Source: Kribbella rubisoli (lineage in GTDB: Bacteria > Actinomycetota > Actinomycetes > Propionibacteriales > Kribbellaceae). From it: 64,000 nucleotides of DNA. Below are positions 40,293 to 47,760 of this stretch, in pieces. The notes under the pieces were generated by a model, which did no database searches, had not been told where the DNA came from, and saw only the letters and a program-made list of their open reading frames with translations. Each line of letters opens with the position of its first letter. The stretch's first letter is position 1. The stretch is taken from contig NZ_SHKR01000013.1 in assembly GCF_004217145.1 (NCBI RefSeq), positions 434,001 to 498,000 on the forward strand, read 5' to 3'. The position numbers and the translations under genes were made by a program.

Positions 40293-40733
40293 GTGACGGC
40301 GGTGCTTGCGATCATTCACGCGGGGCTGGCTGCGGCCTGGGTCGGCGGTATGGCGTACTCGTTGTTCGTCGTGCAGCCGAAGCTGAAGCGGTACTTCGGG
40401 AAAGACCACGACGGGCGGGAGCAGCTCACCGCGGTGATTGCCTCGGGCAACCGGTGGAAGGTGGTCGGGCTGATCGGCGCGATCGCGGTCACCGGGATCG
40501 CGCTGCTTCTGATCGACCACGACGACTGGTGGATCCACGCGTTGAAGGGCCTCTTGCTGCTGATCGCGAGCGGCATCTTCTGGTACGTCTCGTGGCGCCA
40601 CTGGCCGCAGCGCGTCTTCGCCACCGCGGCCGAGCTGCCGGCACTTCAACGGCGGCTCATCATCCTCGCGACCACCATGCTCGCCCTGGCCGGATCAGCC
40701 TTCGCGCTCGGCGTTCTCGCAGTACACCTCTGA
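40293..40733 (+). CDS. Small CopD-like membrane protein
   Basis: A 146-residue protein with four predicted transmembrane helices (about 2-24, 52-72, 78-98 and 120-143). 'IIHAGLAAAWVGGM' is the histidine-bearing first helix typical of the CopD/DUF4149 superfamily. Two conserved histidines in helices 1 and 3 could bind metal or heme, but this is inference. No partner is next to it. GTG 40293 is supported by the -10 spacing. Confidence 0.78.
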   Translation: MTAVLAIIHAGLAAAWVGGMAYSLFVVQPKLKRYFGKDHDGREQLTAVIASGNRWKVVGLIGAIAVTGIALLLIDHDDWWIHALKGLLLLIASGIFWYVSWRHWPQRVFATAAELPALQRRLIILATTMLALAGSAFALGVLAVHL

Positions 40734-40808
40734 ACCGGCCAGCTTAGGCGTGGCGGCCGTCGCCGGCGCTGAGAGGTTGGTCACGGAAACGATCGCTTGT
40801 GTCACTCA

Positions 40809-40845
40809 TCGCGAGAAATACATTGGAATGGAATGCATCTCGCGA
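40809..40845. promoter_or_regulatory. Imperfect palindrome before asnB
   Basis: TCGCGAG (40809-40815) pairs with CTCGCGA (40839-40845), and ATACATT pairs with AATGCAT inside, with a 2-nt bulge. It ends 17 bp before the asnB start codon and could be an operator or a 5' hairpin. Confidence 0.5.
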
Positions 40846-40862
40846 GGGAGAGGATCGACCGC

Positions 40863-42704
40863 ATGTGTGGCATCACCGGGTGGGTGGCGTACCGGCAGGA
40901 CCTCGGCGCGGAGCGGGAGGTCGTCGACGCGATGACCGAGACGATGTCGTGCCGCGGGCCGGATGCGAGAGGCACCTGGTACTCGCCGCATGTCGCGCTC
41001 GGGCACCGCAGACTCGCGGTCATCGACCTTCCCGGCGGCGAGCAGCCGATGACGACCGAGGTCGCCCACGAGGGGCGCACGATCACGCTCGGGATGGTCT
41101 ACAGCGGTGAGGTCTACAACTACACCGAGCTGCGCGACGAGCTCCGCCGCCGCGGGCACGCGTTCACCACCGACTCCGACACCGAGGTCGTACTTCGTGC
41201 GTACGTCGAGTGGGGTACTGCGTTCGCCGAGCGGCTGAACGGGATGTACGCGCTCGCCATCTGGGACCCGCGGACCGAGACCCTGGTGATGGTCCGCGAC
41301 CGGATGGGCATCAAGCCGTTCTTCTACTACCCGACCGCGGACGGGCTGCTGTTCGGTTCCGAGCCGAAGGCCATCCTGGCCAACCCCGCCGTACCGGCCG
41401 TTGTCGAGGCCGAGGGCCTGCGCGAGCTGCTCACGGTGTCGAAGACGCCCGGCAAGTCGTTGTGGGCAGGGATGTTCGAGGTCGAGCCCGGCACGGTGGT
41501 CACGGTCGACCGCGCCGGCATCCACCGCAGTACGTACTGGCGCTTGGAGACCCGGCGGCACACCGACGACCAGGACACCTCGGTCGCGCACATCCGCGAG
41601 CTGCTCGACGACATCACGCGCCGGCAGCTCGTGGCCGACGTACCGCGGTGTGTCCTGTTGTCCGGCGGGCTCGACTCCAGCGCGATCACCGCACTCGCGG
41701 CCGGTCAGCTCGCTGAGGAGGGAAAGAAGGTCCGCAGCTTCGCGGTCGACTTCGTCGGTCAGGAGGAGAACTTCCAGCCGACGGAGCTCCGCGGTACGCC
41801 GGATACGCCGTACGTGCACGATGTCGCGGATCTGGTGCACTCGCAGCACTCGGACATCGTGCTCGACAACGCCGTACTGACCGATCCGGAGATCCGCCGG
41901 AAGGTGGTCCGCGCGAACGACGCGCCGCTCGGCGGGGACATCTTCAACTCGCTGTACCTGCTGTTCGCGGCGATCCGGCAGCAGTCGACGGTCGCGCTGT
42001 CGGGCGAGTCGGCGGACGAGGTGTTCGGCGGATACCTGTGGTTCCACGACTCCGAGGTCCGGAACCGGCCGATGTTCCCGTGGATCGCCTATGCGCTGTC
42101 GCGGCGGGAGAGCGGTCAGGTCCACGTACTGCGCAAGGACGTGCTGAAGCAGCTCGATCTCGGCGGGCACCTGCGGGACCGGTACGCCGAGGCGGTGGGC
42201 GAGGTCGAGCGGCTCGAAGGGGAGTCCGACGACGAGTGGGCGATGCGGAAGGTCTGCTACCTGCATCTCACCCGGATGGTGCGGATCCTGCTCGACCGCA
42301 AGGACCGGATGAGTATGGCGGTCGGGCTCGAGGTGCGGGTGCCGTTCTGCGACCACCGGTTGGTTGAATACGTATACAACACTCCGTGGTCGATGAAGAC
42401 GTTCGACGGGCACGAGAAGAGCCTGCTGCGGGCGGCGACCAGCGACGTACTCCCGCAGTCGGTGGTGGACCGGCGCAAGTCGCCGTACCCGCAGACGCAG
42501 GATCCGGCGTACGTCGAGGCGCTGGCCGGCCAGGTCCGCGAACTGGTGGCCGATCGCCACCCGGTGTTCGAGCTGGTCGACCGGGTCAGCGTCGATCAGG
42601 CGGCGCGGTCCGCGGAAGCCGTTGGACGGCGGCAACTGGAGCAGACGCTGTCGCTGGCGACCTGGATTGACCTGTATCACCCCGACATCAAGCTCGCGCT
42701 GTAG
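40863..42704 (+). CDS. asnB: Asparagine synthetase B (glutamine-hydrolysing)
   Basis: A 613-residue AsnB. Cys2 of 'MCGITG' is the amidotransferase nucleophile after Met removal, and 'SGGLDSS' (267-273) is the ATP pyrophosphatase loop. The glutaminase oxyanion-hole segment reads 'YSGEVYNY', with Ser where E. coli AsnB has Asn74. It makes asparagine, or amidates another carboxylate such as a peptidoglycan or natural-product precursor; nothing adjacent decides. ATG 40863 is required by Cys2, with AGAGGA 8 nt upstream. Confidence 0.94.
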   Translation: MCGITGWVAYRQDLGAEREVVDAMTETMSCRGPDARGTWYSPHVALGHRRLAVIDLPGGEQPMTTEVAHEGRTITLGMVYSGEVYNYTELRDELRRRGHAFTTDSDTEVVLRAYVEWGTAFAERLNGMYALAIWDPRTETLVMVRDRMGIKPFFYYPTADGLLFGSEPKAILANPAVPAVVEAEGLRELLTVSKTPGKSLWAGMFEVEPGTVVTVDRAGIHRSTYWRLETRRHTDDQDTSVAHIRELLDDITRRQLVADVPRCVLLSGGLDSSAITALAAGQLAEEGKKVRSFAVDFVGQEENFQPTELRGTPDTPYVHDVADLVHSQHSDIVLDNAVLTDPEIRRKVVRANDAPLGGDIFNSLYLLFAAIRQQSTVALSGESADEVFGGYLWFHDSEVRNRPMFPWIAYALSRRESGQVHVLRKDVLKQLDLGGHLRDRYAEAVGEVERLEGESDDEWAMRKVCYLHLTRMVRILLDRKDRMSMAVGLEVRVPFCDHRLVEYVYNTPWSMKTFDGHEKSLLRAATSDVLPQSVVDRRKSPYPQTQDPAYVEALAGQVRELVADRHPVFELVDRVSVDQAARSAEAVGRRQLEQTLSLATWIDLYHPDIKLAL

Positions 42705-42757
42705 GAGTTGTTTGGCTGGCTGTGCCAGGATGGCGCTTCCCCTCGGAGGTGATCGAC

Positions 42758-43177
42758 ATGGCGGCGGCGGAGACTCTGCTACTCCTCGTGAGCATGCACC
42801 GGATCGTCAGGCACCTGCGCCGGAGCAGGACCACCACGGTCATGCACCCGACGCAATTCCTGGCGCTGATGCTGATCGCCGACGAGCAACCGATCCGGAT
42901 CGGCGAGATCGCCACCCGGGTCCCCTGCTCCCAACCCACCGCGACGACGACGGTCGCCGCCCTGGAACAGGCAGGCCTGGTACGCCGCGAGCCGGACCCG
43001 GTCGATGGCCGCGCAACCGCCGTCGTCCTCACCGAGGCCGGCGCCGCCACAGTCCAAGCCTCCGGCCAACAAGCCGCCGACGAACTCTCCAACCTCCTCA
43101 ACCGCCTCCCCGAAGCAGACCAAGCACTGGTCCTCAAGGCCGGCGAAGCCCTGTCCCGGATGGCCGACGACCTCTAA
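42758..43177 (+). CDS. MarR family regulator
   Basis: A 139-residue MarR-type protein: 'IRIGEIATRVPCSQPTATTT', 'VAALEQAGLVRREPDPVDGR' and 'ATAVVLTEAGAATVQASG' form helix-turn-helix and wing. ATG 42758 has GGAGGT 7 nt upstream. The 3' 120 nt (43021-43140) contain 55 C against 26 G. No target gene is evident. Confidence 0.92.
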   Translation: MAAAETLLLLVSMHRIVRHLRRSRTTTVMHPTQFLALMLIADEQPIRIGEIATRVPCSQPTATTTVAALEQAGLVRREPDPVDGRATAVVLTEAGAATVQASGQQAADELSNLLNRLPEADQALVLKAGEALSRMADDL

Positions 43178-43186
43178 CGGGGTTTC

Positions 43187-43205
43187 CCGGGGCATCCAGG
43201 GGCAG
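43187..43205 (+). repeat. Direct repeat left of DUF3800-like copy 2
   Basis: CCGGGGCATC-CA-GGGGCAG; the same 19-mer with TC instead of CA occurs at 43908-43926 (17 of 19 matches). Together they bracket the second DUF3800-like gene with its 3' element. Confidence 0.6.
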
Positions 43206-43277
43206 ATACACAAATCCCCTCCCACCCCCACAAACTCCGGCTACAGTTGATCCTGCTCGTGGACAGAAGAGTCCCTT

Positions 43278-43319
43278 GAAGTGGACCCGGCAGCCTACCG
43301 GACGGTGGGTGAGCCGGGT
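43278..43319 (-). repeat. Conserved 42-nt 3' element, copy 2
   Basis: It starts 8 nt after the stop of the second DUF3800-like gene and matches the element at 4322-4363 at 36 of 42 positions. It has the same ACCCGGC/GCCGGGT arms and ACCGTCCGG core. A short GGAC-N6-GTCC hairpin follows. Confidence 0.7.
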
Positions 43320-43327
43320 CGGCGCTT

Positions 43328-43840
43328 CTACAGGTCCTTCAGCTGGCTGAAGGGCTCGACAAGTCGACGCCAATGCCCGCCTCGAGTCCACGCGGCGGCA
43401 ACTGCGTCCGGCACCCACAGCAGCGGATCCAGCTTCGGGGCCAGCAACTCCCACCGCAGGTCGAAGCACTCGAACCGATGGCACGCGGCGTGTAACGTTG
43501 CCCGGTCCTTGTCGCGAGTCGAGTCGTCCCGCTCGATCACCAGTCGCTCGGCGTCTTGCGCGTTGTCACGCACAATGGCCTCCAAGCATCGTCGCCGGTC
43601 GGCGTGCGTGTCGCGGTCCGCGTGATAGACGTCGACCAGCACATGAAAGTCGCCGAGCAGCCTCAAGATCTGCTTGCGCCGTGCGTCGGTCTCGTGGTTG
43701 AAGTGCAACCGCTCCTGGCCAGGCAACAGAAGCGCCCGAAGCGCCTTGCGGTTGACTGTCACGTCGCCTGCTGGGCATCGTGCGGCGGCCATGAGGAGGC
43801 CTCGTGACTTGCTTTCGTCGACGAACACATGAACTGGCAT
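43328..43840 (-). CDS. DUF3800-like protein, copy 2
   Basis: A 170-residue paralogue of the gene at 3797-4312, starting 'MPVHVFVDES' (Asp-Glu-Ser after the first strand), with 'VYHADRDT', 'LVIERDDST' and the C-terminal 'LLWVPDAVAAAW' conserved. Shared segments are about 45% identical by eye, while the 42-nt DNA element behind both genes is 86% identical. The start ATG 43840 has a GGGCGGGGAA sequence upstream. It is flanked by 19-bp direct repeats, which suggests it arrived as a unit. Function unknown. Confidence 0.8.
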   Translation of the reverse strand: MPVHVFVDESKSRGLLMAAARCPAGDVTVNRKALRALLLPGQERLHFNHETDARRKQILRLLGDFHVLVDVYHADRDTHADRRRCLEAIVRDNAQDAERLVIERDDSTRDKDRATLHAACHRFECFDLRWELLAPKLDPLLWVPDAVAAAWTRGGHWRRLVEPFSQLKDL

Positions 43841-43907
43841 TTCCCCGCCCTTGTCAGTGGCAAGGCTCGACCATCACATGTGCACGGCGACGCTCTGGCG
43901 AGTGACA

Positions 43908-43926
43908 CCGGGGCATCTCGGGGCAG
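43908..43926 (+). repeat. Direct repeat right of DUF3800-like copy 2
   Basis: The partner of 43187-43205, 721 bp away in the same orientation. Confidence 0.6.
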
Positions 43927-43943
43927 CTTGGGACAGATTGAAG

Positions 43944-43995
43944 GCCTTGTAAACAAGGCGGGAGCCGCCGGAGGGGGTGGGGCCTCCGGCGGCTC
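43944..43995. terminator. Two hairpins downstream of the secreted glycanase gene
   Basis: A 13-bp stem GAGCCGCCGGAGG/CCTCCGGCGGCTC (43962-43995) and a second small stem GCCTTGT-AA-ACAAGGC (43944-43959) lie just after the stop codon at 44005 on the minus strand. Confidence 0.85.
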
Positions 43996-44004
43996 TCGGG
44001 AAGG

Positions 44005-47000
44005 TTAGTGGCGGTTGACGGTGAACGTGGTGGTTGTGTTTTGGATGTCGGTGGCGTTGTTGGTGAGGGTCAGGTTGTTGAAGGTGGCGGAGCCGACTGC
44101 TGGGCCTTGGCCTGGTTCGGGGAGTTCATTGGCCCAGATTCCGAAGCCGGACTTGGAGTCGAAGGCGTCGCCGGACTTTCGGGCTCCGGAGATTGTCGTG
44201 TTGGTGAAGACGGTGTCCGCGACCGGGAACTGCGGTTGACCGCCGACGTAGTTGGTCTGGAACATGATTCCGCTGTACGTCGGATCGACGACGTCCAGAT
44301 CATTGACGCGAATGCCTTGGAAGACCTTCGACGCCGAGAAGATCCACACGCCGGGGAAGGCCTGATTACCCCAGAAATGCCCGCCGGATCGCACCACCGA
44401 GGCATTCTCGAACACGGTCGGCGGCGTCGCTCCGAAGCCGTTCATCGGAATGCCGAAGTCGAGCGAACTGATCGTGATCCCGGGGTATGTGAGCATGTCC
44501 GCCGCGTACAAGTTCCGGAAGATGTTGTTGGTCCCGCCGTACACCGCGAACCCGGCCGCCCGCCACGTCAGTGACGCAGAAAGGTTCTCGAAGACGTTGT
44601 CGCGGACCTCTCCGCCGCCGTTGTCGGTGGCGTTGAAGAGCGCGAAACTGTCGTCGCCGGTCGACCGTGCGTCGTTGTTGCTCACGGTGTTCCCGGCCGA
44701 TCCGTTCGTCATGTTGATGCCGTCGGCGAACGTGTCCCGGATACGCGAATTCTTGATCACCGAGTTGTCGGTGTTCGCGCCCCAGTACATGCACATCTGG
44801 TGTTCGACCCAGATGTTGTCGATAGTCATGTTCGACGTACCCGCGAAGTTGAACACCTTCCCCGGGCCGTCGTTGCGGCTGTCGTAGTTCCCGAAGTACG
44901 AGAATCCGCTGAACGTCGACCCGTTCGCCGAAGACTGCGAATCGAAGCCGACGTCGGTGTTCGACTGGTTCTGCGGAGCCACGAACCGCGTGAACCACGG
45001 CCCCGCGCCGACGACCCGAATCGCACGGCCGTAGACGTTGAACTTCGACGACGTCTGGTACTCACCCGCCGGCAGGTAAACGCCCTGCAGTGTGGTGTCC
45101 TGCCGCACCCGGTCGAGCGCACTCTGCACGTCCTGCTGGGTGAACCCGGCCGGCGTCACATACCCGGCACCCGGATTCGCAATAGCCGTAGCAGCCTCGG
45201 TGTCGATGAAGTCGATCGAGTATGTCGAACCGTTCGACGGGTCCTTCTGCAGCCGGATCTTGGTCCCGGCCGGATAGGTCTGGTCGAGCATCAGATTGGC
45301 TTCGTCGTAGATGTGTCGCGCCGGTCCGGAGCCGGGCGAGTTGTTCGGCGACGCCTCCGCGCCGTACAACCAGGCGTACTTCGATGTCAGCGGCAACGTC
45401 TTCGCGAAGCTGCCGTTGATGTACACGCTGATCGACGAGCTCTGACCGCCGCCGCCGGACGAGTCCGGCATCGAGAACCGCGTGACCAGCGTGTTCGTCG
45501 ACGCCCGGGTGGTGAACTCGACGTACGAACCGTTCGAGTTGAGCGTCACCGCGCGCCGGCCGGACGCCTCGCCGGCCAGGTCGCCGATCGTCCGGTTCGG
45601 TCCGATGACGGTCGCGCCGCCGCCGACCGAGGCGTCCTCGGCCTCGAGGTGGTCGTACGGCATGTTCGCACCGCGGCCCACGAACAGCGGCCGCTCACTG
45701 GTGTTGTTCGTCCGCTTCACCGGAAGCTCATTGGCGTCGTCTGCAATCACCACGCGCACGGTGTAACGCCCGTTCGCCGCCGTCCAGTTGCCAAGAGCAA
45801 CAGCTGGAGTCGTCGCACCGGCCGCGATCGCGCCGTTGTACGAACCGGTCAGCGTCGTGACCACGGACGATCCGTTCAGCACGGTCAGCGTGATCCCATG
45901 CGCACCAGACGCAGAGGCGACGCTGCCTTGGTTGCGCAGAGCAACGGAGAAGGCGACGGAGTTGCCCGCCGACGGGTTGCCAGGCGTCCAGTTGACCGCC
46001 GACGCGACGAGGTCGGAGCTCGCCACCGGCGTCACTACCAGAGGCCCGGAAGCTGCCGCGGTGTTGTTCCCGTCGTTCTGCTCGATGACCGTGTTGGCCT
46101 CGTCGACCTTGGCGCTCAACGAGTACGACCCCGCGTCGCGCGTTCCGATCGACGCGCTGACCGTCGTCGACGCCCCGGCCGCGAGCGCGCCGACCGCCGC
46201 CGTACCGACCTTGGTATCGCCGAGGTAGAAGTTCACGTCGGTCGCCGCGGAGCCCGCCGTACCGCCGTTGTTCACCGTCGCGCGAACCGTGATCGCGTCC
46301 GTCTCGACAGGCGACGTCGGGGTCCAGCTGACGCCCGACAAGGTGAGGTCCGGGTTCGGTGCCGGTACGCCGAGCACCTGCAGCTCGGCGACCTGTCCCG
46401 CCGGTGCGCCGGTGTTCCCGGTGAAGTTCAGCCGTACGTCGGCGACCCGCGCGCTGACCGGGATCGTGACGCTGTTGCCGCTCGCCGGGTTGAAGGCGTA
46501 CGACGCGGAGGCAACGATCGTGGTGAAGGACGACGAGCTCTGCTCGCGACCGAGGATCGAGAACGTCTGAGTGCGAGGACCCCACGCCGAATCCGGGTTG
46601 AGCCGGACCACGATCGAGCTGAGATCCGCGTTCGCGCCGAGCTGCGTGGTCAGCGTCGCCGGATTGGCGTTGCCCTCCCAGTACGTCGTCACGTTGTCGT
46701 CGTTCGCGTTCGCCGGCACGTAGGTGAACGTGTACCCGGACGCGGTGATCGGCTTGTGCAGCGCAAGATTGCTGCCCGGACCGCCGCTGCCGTTACGCGT
46801 GACCGTGTTGCTGTTCGCCGATTGGTTGCCAGCAGCATCCTTTGCGCGAACGAAGTACGACACCGAGACATTGGCCGGCTGGTTATCGGTATACGTCAGC
46901 CCGGTCACGCTGGTGCGGAGCTGGCCGTTCGCGTAGACGTCGTACCCGGTGACACCGACGTTGTCGGTCGACGCGTTCCAGGTGAGGCGGATCTGGCCGG

Positions 47001-47577
47001 CGCCGGGCTCGGTGAAGGCCAGGCCGCCCGGGGCGGTGGGAGCCTGGGTGTCACCGGTCGCCGGTCCGTAGACCTCGAGCTCGGACAGCTGCCCGGCCGG
47101 CCACCCGGTGTTCGCGGTGATCCGGATCCGGACGTACCGCGTGGTCGCCGTGCCGTAGTCGACCGTCACGGTGTTGCTCGGCGGGCTGAACGTGCGCGCC
47201 GCGGACGCGGACAGGTCGGCGAAGTTCTGCCCGTCGACGCTGCCCTGGACCGCGAGGGTCTCGTCGCGGGCACCCCAGTTCGCGGTCGGCAGCTTGAGCA
47301 CGACCTGGTTGGTCGCGACGGATGAGCCGAGGTCGACCTGGACCCACTGCGGGAACGCGTTGTTCGCGCTCTCCCAGTAGCTGCTCTGATTGCCGTCGGT
47401 CACATTCGACGCGACGTAGGTCTGGGTGCTGCTACTGGCCGAGGCGGCTTTGCCGGCGGCGAGGTTGGGTCCGGCGAGTACGGCGGCCTGGGCGGCGGGC
47501 GCCGGTCGGACGAAGGGTGCTGCCGCGAGACTCGCAGCCAGCAAGGCGGTCAGCAACCGCCATCTCGGAATACGCAT
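44005..47577 (-). CDS. Secreted multidomain beta-helix glycanase, GH87-like
   Basis: A 1190-residue secreted protein. A signal peptide (about 1-32) is followed by an F5/8C domain (about 35-170), a fibronectin III domain (about 178-262), a second F5/8C-like domain (270-405), two CARDB-type domains (412-640), a CBM6/35-like domain from 'YDHLEAEDASVGGG' (about 648-790) and a right-handed beta helix to the end. In the helix 'RDTFADGINMTNGSAGN' and 'NDARSTGDDSFALF' place three aspartates as in GH87 alpha-1,3-glucanases (mycodextranases). It probably attacks fungal or bacterial glucans outside the cell. AGGAGAGG precedes ATG 47577. Activity is inferred. Confidence 0.85.
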   Translation of the reverse strand: MRIPRWRLLTALLAASLAAAPFVRPAPAAQAAVLAGPNLAAGKAASASSSTQTYVASNVTDGNQSSYWESANNAFPQWVQVDLGSSVATNQVVLKLPTANWGARDETLAVQGSVDGQNFADLSASAARTFSPPSNTVTVDYGTATTRYVRIRITANTGWPAGQLSELEVYGPATGDTQAPTAPGGLAFTEPGAGQIRLTWNASTDNVGVTGYDVYANGQLRTSVTGLTYTDNQPANVSVSYFVRAKDAAGNQSANSNTVTRNGSGGPGSNLALHKPITASGYTFTYVPANANDDNVTTYWEGNANPATLTTQLGANADLSSIVVRLNPDSAWGPRTQTFSILGREQSSSSFTTIVASASYAFNPASGNSVTIPVSARVADVRLNFTGNTGAPAGQVAELQVLGVPAPNPDLTLSGVSWTPTSPVETDAITVRATVNNGGTAGSAATDVNFYLGDTKVGTAAVGALAAGASTTVSASIGTRDAGSYSLSAKVDEANTVIEQNDGNNTAAASGPLVVTPVASSDLVASAVNWTPGNPSAGNSVAFSVALRNQGSVASASGAHGITLTVLNGSSVVTTLTGSYNGAIAAGATTPAVALGNWTAANGRYTVRVVIADDANELPVKRTNNTSERPLFVGRGANMPYDHLEAEDASVGGGATVIGPNRTIGDLAGEASGRRAVTLNSNGSYVEFTTRASTNTLVTRFSMPDSSGGGGQSSSISVYINGSFAKTLPLTSKYAWLYGAEASPNNSPGSGPARHIYDEANLMLDQTYPAGTKIRLQKDPSNGSTYSIDFIDTEAATAIANPGAGYVTPAGFTQQDVQSALDRVRQDTTLQGVYLPAGEYQTSSKFNVYGRAIRVVGAGPWFTRFVAPQNQSNTDVGFDSQSSANGSTFSGFSYFGNYDSRNDGPGKVFNFAGTSNMTIDNIWVEHQMCMYWGANTDNSVIKNSRIRDTFADGINMTNGSAGNTVSNNDARSTGDDSFALFNATDNGGGEVRDNVFENLSASLTWRAAGFAVYGGTNNIFRNLYAADMLTYPGITISSLDFGIPMNGFGATPPTVFENASVVRSGGHFWGNQAFPGVWIFSASKVFQGIRVNDLDVVDPTYSGIMFQTNYVGGQPQFPVADTVFTNTTISGARKSGDAFDSKSGFGIWANELPEPGQGPAVGSATFNNLTLTNNATDIQNTTTTFTVNRH

Positions 47578-47713
47578 GGGCCTCTCCTGGTGGGCGGGTC
47601 AGGGAAGAGCTGCCGCGCTTGAGTCCAAAACTTGCATAGCCTTGCTCACTTCTTGCGCGACGATGGCTCATTGTTACGGCACCATCACGCAGGCGTCAAC
47701 GGTTCGGGAACGA
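47578..47713 (-). promoter_or_regulatory. Upstream region of the glycanase gene
   Basis: No gene is seen. On the minus strand GCAAG occurs three times with steps of 11 and 10 bp near 47631-47656, followed by another CAAG, so all copies face one side of the helix. This could be an activator or repressor array. Confidence 0.35.
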
Positions 47714-47750
47714 CGAAGGCCCGGCTCGCACGCAGCGAGCCGGGCCTTCG
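47714..47750. terminator. Terminator downstream of the symporter
   Basis: A perfect 16-bp stem CGAAGGCCCGGCTCGC with its complement and a 5-nt loop, 10 bp after the symporter stop codon. Confidence 0.92.
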
Positions 47751-47760
47751 AGGAACAGCG

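Noticed and set aside
44800..47325. 841-codon frame on the plus strand
   Set aside because: It is opposite the glycanase gene, has an Arg/Val-rich composition without domains, and is a GC-rich shadow frame.
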